Assembly (NCBI RefSeq): GCF_013371215.1
Contig: NZ_JABWMH010000002.1
Coordinates: forward strand, 620,001-684,000
Source: Parasphingorhabdus flavimaris
GTDB lineage: Bacteria; Pseudomonadota; Alphaproteobacteria; Sphingomonadales; Sphingomonadaceae
Direction of reading: 5' to 3'
DNA: 64,000 bases
Position 1 is the first letter of the stretch. Every line of letters begins with the position of its first letter. The notes under the pieces were generated by a model. That model saw only the letters and a program-made list of their open reading frames with translations. It was not told the DNA's origin and searched no databases. This document shows, piece after piece, positions 27,109 through 35,478 of the stretch. A program made the position numbers and the translations under genes.

Positions 27109-28512
27109 TTGCTCAACCACGGGAACATCTTGACCGCCGCAGAAATGCAGAAGGCGGAACAAGTGCTGATCGACGGCGGGACATCGGTTGACGAATTGAT
27201 GCGCCGGGCCGGGCAGGGTGCCGCTCAAATGATCTGGCGGATTTCTGCCGATCAGCCGACCTTGGTGCTTTGCGGCCCGGGCAATAATGGCGGCGACGGC
27301 TATGTGATCGCGCAATGGCTGCTCGAAAAAGGCGTCGACGTCTGCGTCGCGGCGCCGCTCGAACCAAAGACCGATGCGGCCCGGCATGCAAAATCGCTCT
27401 GGCGCGGACCAACCCTGTCGCTGGCCGCTGCCCAGACCGCCGCCCAGTTTGTCGATTGCCTGTTCGGCACCGGACTGACCCGCGCTGTCGGCGATGATTG
27501 GTTTGACCATTTCATGCGCCTGTTCACAGGGGCAAGGCGACGGGTCGCCATCGATCTGCCCAGCGGAGTCGAGTCCGATCACGGAACGCTGCTGAACGAG
27601 ATCCAGCCTTTCGATATCACCATTGCGCTGGGCGCTTTCAAACCGTCCCACTTTCTCGAACCGGCGCGTAGCATGATGGGTGATCTGGTCGGTATAGACA
27701 TCGGCATCGAGGCCAGCAGCCAGCTTGCAATATTGCCCAAACCCCGGCTGTCCGGACCAGGCCCGCACGATCATAAATATAGCCGCGGTCTGGTGGCCGT
27801 GGTCGCCGGCGCGATGCCCGGCGCGGCGCAGCTTGCCGCGTTGGCGGCGCAGAAATCCGGTGCCGGCTATGTCAAAATCTTCGCGCCTTCGGGCTTTCCG
27901 GCCCCGCATTCCAGCATCGTCGTCGAGACCGTCGCGGATGTCGACGAGTTGAAACAGAAGCTTGCTGACGACCGCATTTCTGCTCTTGTTGTCGGTCCCG
28001 GTCTGGGGCGCGATGATCATGCAAATGCATTGCTGGACGCGGCATTGACGACAGAGGCACCGCTTCTGATCGATGCCGATGCGCTGATGATCGCGGGATC
28101 GGGGTTTTGCGAACTGGTGGCAGGACGGATGGCGGAAACGGTTGTCACTCCGCATGCAGGGGAATTTGCCCGTCTGACTTCCGACAGCCTGGCGGACAAG
28201 ATCGATGACAGCCGTAAGCTGGCCGCCCAATCGGGGTGCCATATATTGCTGAAAGGCTCCGATAGCGTAATAGCCAGTCCCGACGGCGCGGCGTCGATAT
28301 CGGCGCTATCCTGTCCGTGGCTGTCCACTGCGGGTACAGGCGATATATTGGCCGGCATCATCGCAAGTCGCTTGGCAAGCGGAGCGAGTGGCTATAGGGC
28401 GGCGTGCGAGGGCCAATGGCTGCACAGCAGGGCGGCACGTCTGGCTGGCCCCGCTTTCACGCCGGAAATGCTGATCGACCAGCTCCCCGCCACGCTGCAG
28501 GAATGTTTATGA
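27109..28512 (+). CDS. nnr: Bifunctional NAD(P)H-hydrate epimerase / ADP-dependent dehydratase
   Basis: A 467-residue metabolite-repair enzyme that restores damaged NADHX/NADPHX. The amino half is the YjeF_N epimerase (LTAAEMQKAEQ, then CGPGNNGGDGYV). The carboxyl half is a ribokinase-like dehydratase (TPHAGEFARL, STAGTGDILAGIIASRL). TTG 27109 is chosen because GAGG ends five to six bases upstream; TTG 27130 is an alternative. Its stop overlaps the next ATG as ATGA. Confidence 0.93.
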   Translation: MLNHGNILTAAEMQKAEQVLIDGGTSVDELMRRAGQGAAQMIWRISADQPTLVLCGPGNNGGDGYVIAQWLLEKGVDVCVAAPLEPKTDAARHAKSLWRGPTLSLAAAQTAAQFVDCLFGTGLTRAVGDDWFDHFMRLFTGARRRVAIDLPSGVESDHGTLLNEIQPFDITIALGAFKPSHFLEPARSMMGDLVGIDIGIEASSQLAILPKPRLSGPGPHDHKYSRGLVAVVAGAMPGAAQLAALAAQKSGAGYVKIFAPSGFPAPHSSIVVETVADVDELKQKLADDRISALVVGPGLGRDDHANALLDAALTTEAPLLIDADALMIAGSGFCELVAGRMAETVVTPHAGEFARLTSDSLADKIDDSRKLAAQSGCHILLKGSDSVIASPDGAASISALSCPWLSTAGTGDILAGIIASRLASGASGYRAACEGQWLHSRAARLAGPAFTPEMLIDQLPATLQECL

Positions 28513-29717
28513 CCGAGACTGCCGATCCCGACCTGATCATTCGCGTCGCCGCGAAGGGCGACGGCGTGACCGCCGATGGCCGTCACGTTGCCTTTTCCGC
28601 GCCACTCGACCGGTTGAATGATGAAGGCGGCCTGATCAAGGGGCCGCATCATGTCGATCCTCCGTGCCAGCATTTCCAGTCCTGCGGCGGCTGCAGCCTG
28701 CAGCAGCTCGATACAGAGAGCTATACCCAGTTCCTCACCGACCGCGTGGCCTATGCGCTCGAAGGGCAGGGCCTGCTCGCAGAACTGATGCATCCGCCCC
28801 GGATTTCGCAACCTAAAACCCGCATCCGCGCCAGCCTGCGCGCGGCAAAACTGGGTGATCAGTTCAAGCTCGGCTTCAGCGGTGCCGGCAGCCACCGGAT
28901 CGTCGATCTCAAGCAATGCGAGATCATGGTTCCCGAGATGTTCGATCTGCTCGCGCCATTGCGGAAATTTCTGAAAAACGCTTCCCGCCGCAAACATGAC
29001 ATGAATATCGAAATGACGCTGGTCGATCAGGGTATCGACCTGCTGATCAGCAATTACGAGCCCGAGGGGCTGGAACAGCGCGAAGCCCTGTCGGATTTTG
29101 CCAAGGCCAACGGGCTGGCAAGGCTGTCGGTTGATGGCGGCTATGGTCCCGAGACCCAGTGGGAACCGGAGCCGGTCACGGTCACACTCAGCGGGACGGC
29201 AGTGAATTTTCCCCACAGCGGTTTCCTCCAGCCGACACATGACGGGCAGAAGGTTCTGATCGCAGCGATGCTTGAGGCCGTAGGCGATGCAAAGCTCGTC
29301 GCCGACCTGTTTGCCGGCTTGGGCACGTTCACCTTTGCGCTGAGCGCGGACAAGAAAGTCTATGCTGCGGAAGGCGCACGCGACGCGATCGGATCGCTCA
29401 AACTCGCGGCCAATCACTCCAGCCGACAGATATTCTGCGAACATCGCGATCTGTTCCGCCGCCCGCTCAGCGTCGAGGAGCTGAACCGTTTTGACGCGGT
29501 CATTCTCGACCCGCCGCGCGCCGGTGCGCGAGAACAGATATTGCAGCTGGCCCAATCAAACGTCCCGAAAATCTGCTATATCAGCTGCAATCCTGCGAGC
29601 TTTGCCCGGGATGCAAAGCAACTCTGCGAAGCCGGTTACAAGCTCGAACAGGTCTGGCCGGTTGGCCAGTTTCTGTGGTCGACCCACGTTGAGATCGTTT
29701 CCAGCTTCACCCGCTAG
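28509..29717 (+). CDS. RlmD/TrmA-family 23S rRNA (uracil-C5) methyltransferase
   Basis: A 402-residue class I SAM-dependent m5U methyltransferase. It has a cysteine cluster for iron-sulfur binding (CQHFQSCGGCSLQQL, near 50-65), the SAM motif VADLFAGLGTFTFAL, the motif VILDPPRAGA, and the catalytic cysteine in ISCNPASFARD. By family and length it most likely modifies U1939 or U747 of 23S rRNA; which one cannot be decided. It is the last gene of the run from ETF-QO and converges with the MAPEG pair. Confidence 0.9.
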   Translation: MTETADPDLIIRVAAKGDGVTADGRHVAFSAPLDRLNDEGGLIKGPHHVDPPCQHFQSCGGCSLQQLDTESYTQFLTDRVAYALEGQGLLAELMHPPRISQPKTRIRASLRAAKLGDQFKLGFSGAGSHRIVDLKQCEIMVPEMFDLLAPLRKFLKNASRRKHDMNIEMTLVDQGIDLLISNYEPEGLEQREALSDFAKANGLARLSVDGGYGPETQWEPEPVTVTLSGTAVNFPHSGFLQPTHDGQKVLIAAMLEAVGDAKLVADLFAGLGTFTFALSADKKVYAAEGARDAIGSLKLAANHSSRQIFCEHRDLFRRPLSVEELNRFDAVILDPPRAGAREQILQLAQSNVPKICYISCNPASFARDAKQLCEAGYKLEQVWPVGQFLWSTHVEIVSSFTR

Positions 29718-29738
29718 TCGCGAACCTTGCTCTGCGGG

Positions 29739-30170
29739 CTAATGGAACACCGCGATAGCGGCATGGATTCCCATGGCGATCAGGCACAGGCTGGAGAGGG
29801 CGAAGGCCAGAAATCGGAAGAGCACGCGATTGCTCGTCACCTGGATCAGGCTGTGCACCACGCGCAATCCTACATAGGCCCAGGCGAGCGTTACATTCAG
29901 TCCGTTTCCGACACCCGACAGGATCAAAACGACACAAATTGCATAGAAAAGAGTCGGTTCGGCCAATAAATGGTTATAATTATGCGCCTTCCACTGGACC
30001 GCAGGCGGCAGCAATTCATCAAGGTCACCGCCCTTGGTTCCCACCAGATTTGCCGAATCTATCTTGGCCTTGTTCATCGCCGGGATGCGGGTGACATACA
30101 TCCAGAGCCACATCAGCATGGTCCACAGGATGAGAGCAACCATCGGCTGCAATAGCGGGCTATTTTCCAT
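29739..30170 (-). CDS. MAPEG-family membrane protein (copy 1)
   Basis: A 143-residue protein with four hydrophobic helices and the MAPEG feature HNYNHLLAEPTLFYA after the first loop (KAHNY..EPTLFYA). Eukaryotic relatives are microsomal glutathione transferases; the bacterial function is mostly unknown. It lies 30 bases downstream of a second copy of equal length, so the pair arose by tandem duplication and is co-transcribed. Confidence 0.88.
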   Translation of the reverse strand: MENSPLLQPMVALILWTMLMWLWMYVTRIPAMNKAKIDSANLVGTKGGDLDELLPPAVQWKAHNYNHLLAEPTLFYAICVVLILSGVGNGLNVTLAWAYVGLRVVHSLIQVTSNRVLFRFLAFALSSLCLIAMGIHAAIAVFH

Positions 30171-30200
30171 CGTTTTTTCTCCGGTTGTCTGTTTGCGATT

Positions 30201-30632
30201 CTAGAAAAGCGTGGCCCACAGCGCGTTGATCGCCATGATCAGCAGGCATATCGTCGAAGCCACGAACAGCAGAAAGCGGACATTGACCAGATTGACCGTC
30301 GCCTGCCAGATGCTGTGAATGATCCTGATGACCACATAGGCCCAAGCGAGATAGAGATTGAGCCCGTGACCGGCACCGGTGATCGCGAGAATGACAGCCG
30401 TCGCGTAAAACAGCGTCGGCTGCTCCATCAAATGGGTGTAATTGTGTGACTTCCAGTTGACCTTGTCGGGGATTACCCCTTCGAGATCGCTGCCCCGCCC
30501 GCCCGGTGCGGCCTTGGATAGATCCGCTCCTGACTTTGCCATGGCAGGGAATCGTGTGCCGGCCATCCACAACAACATGATCAGCGACCATAGAACAAGC
30601 ACCGCAGCGGGCGCGAGAATAGCGATATCCAT
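30201..30632 (-). CDS. MAPEG-family membrane protein (copy 2)
   Basis: A 143-residue protein with four helices and KSHNYTHLMEQPTLFYA, aligning end to end with copy 1 but clearly diverged. GGGAGGAAAAC precedes the ATG, a strong ribosome site, so it is the first gene of the pair. Upstream is an imperfect palindrome AATTG..CAATT at 30670-30690, which could be an operator. The pair follows the polyamine operon in the same direction. Confidence 0.88.
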   Translation of the reverse strand: MDIAILAPAAVLVLWSLIMLLWMAGTRFPAMAKSGADLSKAAPGGRGSDLEGVIPDKVNWKSHNYTHLMEQPTLFYATAVILAITGAGHGLNLYLAWAYVVIRIIHSIWQATVNLVNVRFLLFVASTICLLIMAINALWATLF

Positions 30633-30707
30633 AATTGTTTTCCTCCCGAAATCGGAAAGAAACTGCTTTAATTGTAACCGATTGTCAATTGCAACCTAGT
30701 TGGGAGG

Positions 30708-31907
30708 TCAGGCGCTCGGAAAAGACACAACATTGTCGCGATCGGAACGGTCCAGATTATCGCCGACATAGAGGCTGGCCATCGGTTCGTCGGTGACATC
30801 ATGCTCTTCGCTGCTGCCATAGCCGTTGAACTTGGTCCGCATCGCCGACCCATAGGCGCCGATCATGCCGATCTCGATATAATCTCCGGCCCTGATGTCG
30901 TCGGGCAGGACAAAGGGACCCGCCATGAAATCCATGTCGTCGCAGGTCGGACCATAGAAGCTGAACCCGGTGGTTGTGCCGTTTTCAGCATCCGCACCGA
31001 CCTGGCGAACCGGAAAGCGCCATCCGATATGGGCTGCGTCAAACAAGGTGCCATAGGCTCCGTCGTTGATAAACAGCTCGTTGCCGCGGCGTCGTTCGAC
31101 CTTGACCACCAGCGAACTATATTCGGCCGACAGCGCCCGGCCCGGCTCGCACCAGAGTTCGGCGGAATAGCTGATCGGCAGATCCTCGAACGTACGGTCG
31201 ATTGCGGTGAAATAATGGTTGAGCGAAACCGGCTCGAGATCAGGATAGATCGACGGAAACCCACCTCCGACATTGACGATGTCGACCGTGACCGACGCGC
31301 CGACAATGGCGGTACGCACCCGTTCCAGGGCGTGGACATAGGCGAGCGGCGTCATCGCCTGGCTGCCGACGTGGAAGCAGATGCCGAGGCAGTCTGCCCG
31401 CTGCCGCGCCCGCTGCAGCAATTCAGCCGACTCATCGACATCGACGCCGAATTTTGAAGCGAGGCTGATTTCCGCGAATTCAGAGGCGACCCGAATCCGG
31501 ACGCACAGCGTAAGGTCTTCCGCCAGTTCGGTTCCCAGTTCGATCTTCTCAAGCTCTTCGAGACTGTCGAGCGAGAAAATCCGAACGCCATGCTCGCGAT
31601 AGGCCTCGCGTACCGAAGCCAATTGCTTGACCGGATTCATGTAGCAGAGCGTCGCGTCGGGCAGGGTCGCGCGGACGATGCGCACTTCGTCGATCGAAGC
31701 CACGTCGAAATGGGTCACGCCTTCTTCCCACAGCAATTGCAGCAAGGCAGGCGATGGATTGGCCTTGACCGCGTAGAGTGCCTTGCCGGGAAACTGATCG
31801 ACAAAATAACGCGCGGCACGACGCGCTGCGTGCGGACGATTCAACAAAACTGGAATGTCTGGGCTTAGAGCCTTCGTCAGCTCCTCAGCATCAAGATAAT
31901 GGTGCAA
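30708..31907 (-). CDS. Ornithine decarboxylase (fold III, PLP-dependent)
   Basis: A 399-residue alanine-racemase-fold decarboxylase. The PLP lysine is Lys48 in YAVKANP. HVGSQ, VNVGGGFPS and EPGR are present, and Cys322 in GPTCDDMD is the catalytic cysteine of ODC/DABA-type enzymes. It should make putrescine from ornithine. The start is TTG 31907; no ATG is near and AAGGGGG lies nine bases ahead. It is the last gene of the polyamine operon and is preceded by a structured 141-base leader with its own ORF, whose TGA is one base before the TTG. This suggests leader-controlled translation. Confidence 0.93.
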   Translation of the reverse strand: MHHYLDAEELTKALSPDIPVLLNRPHAARRAARYFVDQFPGKALYAVKANPSPALLQLLWEEGVTHFDVASIDEVRIVRATLPDATLCYMNPVKQLASVREAYREHGVRIFSLDSLEELEKIELGTELAEDLTLCVRIRVASEFAEISLASKFGVDVDESAELLQRARQRADCLGICFHVGSQAMTPLAYVHALERVRTAIVGASVTVDIVNVGGGFPSIYPDLEPVSLNHYFTAIDRTFEDLPISYSAELWCEPGRALSAEYSSLVVKVERRRGNELFINDGAYGTLFDAAHIGWRFPVRQVGADAENGTTTGFSFYGPTCDDMDFMAGPFVLPDDIRAGDYIEIGMIGAYGSAMRTKFNGYGSSEEHDVTDEPMASLYVGDNLDRSDRDNVVSFPSA

Positions 31908-31908
31908 C

Positions 31909-32049
31909 TCAAGGGACCCCCTTATAGGCTAAGATCGATTGAGCTGCCTTGCGGATACGCAAGCGGCCATGGGGCAGCAAGGCGCGGCTATATGGCCACT
32001 TGATCGCCCTGTAAAGACCGAAGTCCTTACAGAAGCTGAACAAAGACAT
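31909..32049 (-). CDS. 46-codon ORF between nspC and ornithine decarboxylase (putative leader peptide)
   Basis: ATG 32049 lies three bases after the nspC stop, and the TGA (31911-31909) is one base before the ODC TTG, so the ORF fills the gap exactly. The peptide starts MSLFSFCKDFGLYRAIKWPY and ends RKAAQSILAYKGVP; it is basic, with no known domain. The ODC ribosome site AAGGGGG lies within its last codons, so a ribosome finishing or stalling here would control ODC. There is no strong ribosome site for the ORF itself. It could be a leader peptide, or an accident of a structured RNA. Confidence 0.45.
   Translation of the reverse strand: MSLFSFCKDFGLYRAIKWPYSRALLPHGRLRIRKAAQSILAYKGVP
31912..32040 (-). 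ncRNA. Structured cis-regulatory leader of ornithine decarboxylase (speF-type candidate)
   Basis: On the minus strand the region folds readily. A 10-base stem closes a UUCG tetraloop (32009-32032). CTTGCG-TATC-CGCAAG lies at 31948-31963. GGCAGC/GCTGCC (31973-31978 with 31943-31948) and GGCCAT/ATGGCC (31965-31970 with 31992-31997) interleave, so they are alternatives or a pseudoknot. A conserved alphaproteobacterial 5' element before ODC genes, the speF motif (Rfam), is known from comparative work; the match is by position and character, not by a covariance search. Confidence 0.55.
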
Positions 32050-32052
32050 TTT

Positions 32053-33222
32053 TTAGCTGAGCCGATCCCTGAATTCGGTCCAGTCGAAGGATTTGACGCA
32101 GCGCAGCGTATCGCTTTCACTGTTCCAGAGCCAGATCGATGGCAGTGGAACGCCGTTGAACGTGTTGGTCTTGACCATCGAATAATGCGCCTGATCAAGA
32201 AATGCGATACGCTGTCCGATATAGGGTTCATCGGGCAGGATATAGTCGCCGATAATATCCCCGGCGAGGCAACTGGGACCCCCGAGTCGGATCGCGGTGC
32301 CTTCGGGACGCTCTCCGAGCATCGCTGGACGATAGGGAGCCTCGATTACGTCGGGCATATGGCAGGTTGCCGATATATCGGTGATCCCGACCGGCATGCC
32401 ATTGTCGAAGACGTCCAGTATCTCGCCGACCAAGATGCCCGCATCCAGCGCCACGGCCTCACCGGGTTCCAGATAGATTTCGCATCCCGACCGCGCTTTC
32501 AGGTTCTTCAGGAAGTCCACCAGCGCCTCGCGATCATAATCCTCGCGCGTTATATGATGCCCGCCACCCAGATTGATCCATTTGAGCGAGTCGAAATGGG
32601 GCGCGATGACTGGCTCCACTTTTTCCCAGGTTTGCTGCAGGGCATCGAAACCCTGTTCGCACAGATTGTGGAAATGGATACCGGACAGATGCTGAAAATG
32701 ATCGGGCGCCAGCTGGCTGATCGGAAAGCCCAGCCGGCTGTGCGGCTGGCTCGGATCATATTTCTCTGTCTCGCCCAGCGCGATCTCCGGATTAATTCTT
32801 AAACCAATTTCAGAAATATCGATCGTAATATCTTGAGTAAAATCACTTTTCCAACGCTCGACCTGCTGTGGATTGTTAAAGGTAATATGTTCGGAAATCT
32901 CGGCCAATTCGGCCAAATCCGCAGCCTTGTATGCCGGAGAATAAGTGCTGATCGGCCCGTTATAGCACTCCTTCGCCAACCGCGCCTCCCACAGACCGGA
33001 AGCGCAATAGCCATCGAGATATTCGTCAATCAGCGGGGCGAGGGACCACATCGAAAAGGCCTTTAGGGCCAGCAGGACCCTGGCACCGGAACGCGCTTTG
33101 ATATCAGCCAGAATCTCCAGATTCCGGCGCACCGCTACTTCGTCGACAACGAAGGCAGGCGAGGGAATGCGGTTCAGATCGAAATGCGCAAAAGCGCCGG
33201 GATCGCCAGCCTTGGTCTCCAT
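32053..33222 (-). CDS. nspC: Carboxynorspermidine/carboxyspermidine decarboxylase
   Basis: A 389-residue fold-III PLP decarboxylase that removes CO2 from carboxy(nor)spermidine to give the triamine. The PLP lysine is Lys54 in LALKAFSMW (the KAFSMW variant is typical of NspC rather than ODC or DAP decarboxylase). NLGGGHHI, EPGEAVALDAG and GGPSCLAGD are present. Its ATG is one base after the stop of the upstream dehydrogenase gene. With that gene and ODC downstream it forms a complete polyamine operon. Confidence 0.95.
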   Translation of the reverse strand: METKAGDPGAFAHFDLNRIPSPAFVVDEVAVRRNLEILADIKARSGARVLLALKAFSMWSLAPLIDEYLDGYCASGLWEARLAKECYNGPISTYSPAYKAADLAELAEISEHITFNNPQQVERWKSDFTQDITIDISEIGLRINPEIALGETEKYDPSQPHSRLGFPISQLAPDHFQHLSGIHFHNLCEQGFDALQQTWEKVEPVIAPHFDSLKWINLGGGHHITREDYDREALVDFLKNLKARSGCEIYLEPGEAVALDAGILVGEILDVFDNGMPVGITDISATCHMPDVIEAPYRPAMLGERPEGTAIRLGGPSCLAGDIIGDYILPDEPYIGQRIAFLDQAHYSMVKTNTFNGVPLPSIWLWNSESDTLRCVKSFDWTEFRDRLS

Positions 33223-33223
33223 A

Positions 33224-34441
33224 TCAAAAGGGCAAAGGTCCTTCCAATTCTTCCAGTGTCCATGGCAAGCCGTGCTCGTTCAGCATTGCCATGAACGGGT
33301 CCGGATCAAACTCTTCCATGTTGAAAACGCCTTGGCCGCGCCACTCACCCGATACCATCATCGCTGCGCCAATCATCGCCGGAACGCCGGTGGTATAGCT
33401 GACGCCCTGATTTCCGGTTTCCTCGAAAGCCGCTTCATGGCTGCAGATATTCTTGACGTAGAGCGTCTTCTGAACGCCGTCTTTCACGCCGGTCGCGATC
33501 ACGCCGATATTGGTATTGCCCTTGGTCGTTTCGCCCAGGCTCGCCGGTTCGGGCAATACGGCTTTCAGAAACTGCAGTGGAATGATCTCGCGCCCCTCGT
33601 ACATCACCGGGTCAATCCGCGTCATCCCGACATTCTGCAGCACTTCGAGATGGGTCAGATAGGCGTCGCCAAAGGTCATCCAGAAGCGAATCCGCTGGAT
33701 CTCCGGCAAGTGGGTTTTCAGCGATTCGATTTCTTCGTGATACATCTGGTACATGTTCTTCGGGCCGACCGCTTCAAAGTCGAATGTCTGCTTGTGGGTC
33801 AGCGGCGGACCTTCGACCCATTCGCCATTTTCCCAGTGCCGTGAGTTGGCGGTGACTTCCCGGATATTGATCTCGGGATTGAAATTGGTCGCGAAATGCT
33901 GGCCGTGATCGCCGCCGTTGCAGTCGAGAATATCGAGCGTGTCGATCCGGTCGAAATGATGTTTCTTCAGCCAGCAGGTGAACACGCTGGTGACGCCAGG
34001 GTCAAAGCCGGAGCCGAGCAGCGCCATGATCCCGGCATCCTTGAACCGGTCCTGATAATCCCACTGCCACTTATACTCGAACTTGGCCTCGTCGCGCGGT
34101 TCGTAATTGGCGGTGTCGAGATAATCGGTGCCGGTCGCCAGGCACGCATCCATGATCGGCAGGTCCTGATAGGGGAGCGCCAGATTGACCACCAGAACCG
34201 GCTTTTCCCGCTCTATCAGCGCGGTCAGCGCCGGCACGTCGTCGGCGTCGATCTGCGCGGTGGAAATGGCCACGCCCGTGCGCTGCCTGACCGACTCGGC
34301 GATCGCGTCGCATTTTGACAAGGTCCGGCTGGCCAATATAATCTCCGAAAAGGGCCCGCTACCCGCCGCGATCAGTTGTGCCATCTTGTGCACCGCAACT
34401 GAACTGACGCCGCCTGCGCCGATCACCAAAATTTTGCCCAT
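33224..34441 (-). CDS. Carboxynorspermidine dehydrogenase (saccharopine-dehydrogenase fold)
   Basis: A 405-residue NADPH enzyme that reductively couples aspartate semialdehyde to putrescine or diaminopropane, giving carboxyspermidine or carboxynorspermidine. Rossmann motif VIGAGGVSSVAVHK is at the amino end, with TGTDYLDTANYE, LLGSGFDPGVTSVF and CNGGDHGQHF characteristic of the CANSDH group. ATG 34441 follows GAGTGGA; a GTG three codons upstream is less likely. It is the first gene of the polyamine operon, divergent from threonine dehydratase with a 53-base gap. Confidence 0.93.
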   Translation of the reverse strand: MGKILVIGAGGVSSVAVHKMAQLIAAGSGPFSEIILASRTLSKCDAIAESVRQRTGVAISTAQIDADDVPALTALIEREKPVLVVNLALPYQDLPIMDACLATGTDYLDTANYEPRDEAKFEYKWQWDYQDRFKDAGIMALLGSGFDPGVTSVFTCWLKKHHFDRIDTLDILDCNGGDHGQHFATNFNPEINIREVTANSRHWENGEWVEGPPLTHKQTFDFEAVGPKNMYQMYHEEIESLKTHLPEIQRIRFWMTFGDAYLTHLEVLQNVGMTRIDPVMYEGREIIPLQFLKAVLPEPASLGETTKGNTNIGVIATGVKDGVQKTLYVKNICSHEAAFEETGNQGVSYTTGVPAMIGAAMMVSGEWRGQGVFNMEEFDPDPFMAMLNEHGLPWTLEELEGPLPF

Positions 34442-34494
34442 GAATTCCACTCTAAATGCTGGAGAAATAAGAAACCCGCATATAGGAAGAGACC

Positions 34495-35478
34495 ATGACA
34501 GAGCAATACCTGATGAGCCCGGACCGGCAACCTTCTCTGGCGGGGGTCGAGAGAGCGGCAGAAAAAATTGCTGCTATTCTGCCCGCTACGCCGCTGTTGC
34601 CACTGGACGTCGACGGTAAAACCATCTGGTGCAAGGCCGAATGTCTGCAGCCTATAGGTGCATTCAAAATCCGCGGGGGCTGGCACCGTCTGACCGATCT
34701 GACCGATGAACAAAGATCAAGGGGTGTGGTCGCATTCTCGAGCGGCAATCATGCGCAAGGCGTTGCCTGGGCCGCGCGCAAGCTGGGCGTGCACGCGACC
34801 ATCATCATGCCTGAGGACGCTCCTCAGGCCAAACTGGAGAATACCAGCGCATTGGGTGCCGACATCATCACCTATGACCGGATGAGCGGTTCGCGCGAAA
34901 AGCTTGCGGCTGATTTTGCGGAAAAGACCGGAGCGGTTGTGGTCCCCAGCTTTGACGATCCCTGGATCGTCGAAGGACAGGGCAGTTGCGGCCTGGAAAT
35001 ACGCGAGCAGATGCTGGCACAGGTCGGGTCCGTTCCCGACCAGATCATCGTCTGCTGCGGCGGCGGTGGACTGGCCAGCGGGACCGCTCTCGCCAATCCC
35101 GATGCACGCATGATCGTGGTCGAACCGGAAGGCTGGGACGATATGAAAAGGTCGCTCGAACTCGGCACCATTGTGCCGGTCGACAAGAACCCCCCTGCAA
35201 CCGAATGCGACGCGTTGCAGACGATGCAAGTCGCACAGATTACGTTTGATATATTACGAGATCGCAATGCCCTGGGGCTTTCGGTTTCCCGTGACGCGGT
35301 GCATCACGCGATGCGCGTCGCGTTCGAGAAATTGCATCTGGTTGTCGAACCGGGCGGTGCGGTTGCGCTGGCGGCGATATTGGCGGGCAAGGTGGCGCTG
35401 ACGGATCGCACCGCGATCACGCTATCCGGCGGCAATGTCGATCGTCAGCTGTTTGCGAATATTATCGCCGAAAATTAG
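34495..35478 (+). CDS. Threonine/serine dehydratase (PLP-dependent)
   Basis: A 327-residue fold-II PLP enzyme. The PLP lysine is Lys58 in [21 protein letters not shown] binds the substrate, and CGGGGLASG binds the phosphate. It lacks the carboxyl regulatory ACT domains of biosynthetic IlvA, so it is a short catabolic-type threonine dehydratase or a serine racemase-like enzyme. ATG 34495 follows GGAAGAGACC. Its TAG overlaps the reverse-strand TAA of hemA. Confidence 0.9.
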   Translation: MTEQYLMSPDRQPSLAGVERAAEKIAAILPATPLLPLDVDGKTIWCKAECLQPIGAFKIRGGWHRLTDLTDEQRSRGVVAFSSGNHAQGVAWAARKLGVHATIIMPEDAPQAKLENTSALGADIITYDRMSGSREKLAADFAEKTGAVVVPSFDDPWIVEGQGSCGLEIREQMLAQVGSVPDQIIVCCGGGGLASGTALANPDARMIVVEPEGWDDMKRSLELGTIVPVDKNPPATECDALQTMQVAQITFDILRDRNALGLSVSRDAVHHAMRVAFEKLHLVVEPGGAVALAAILAGKVALTDRTAITLSGGNVDRQLFANIIAEN

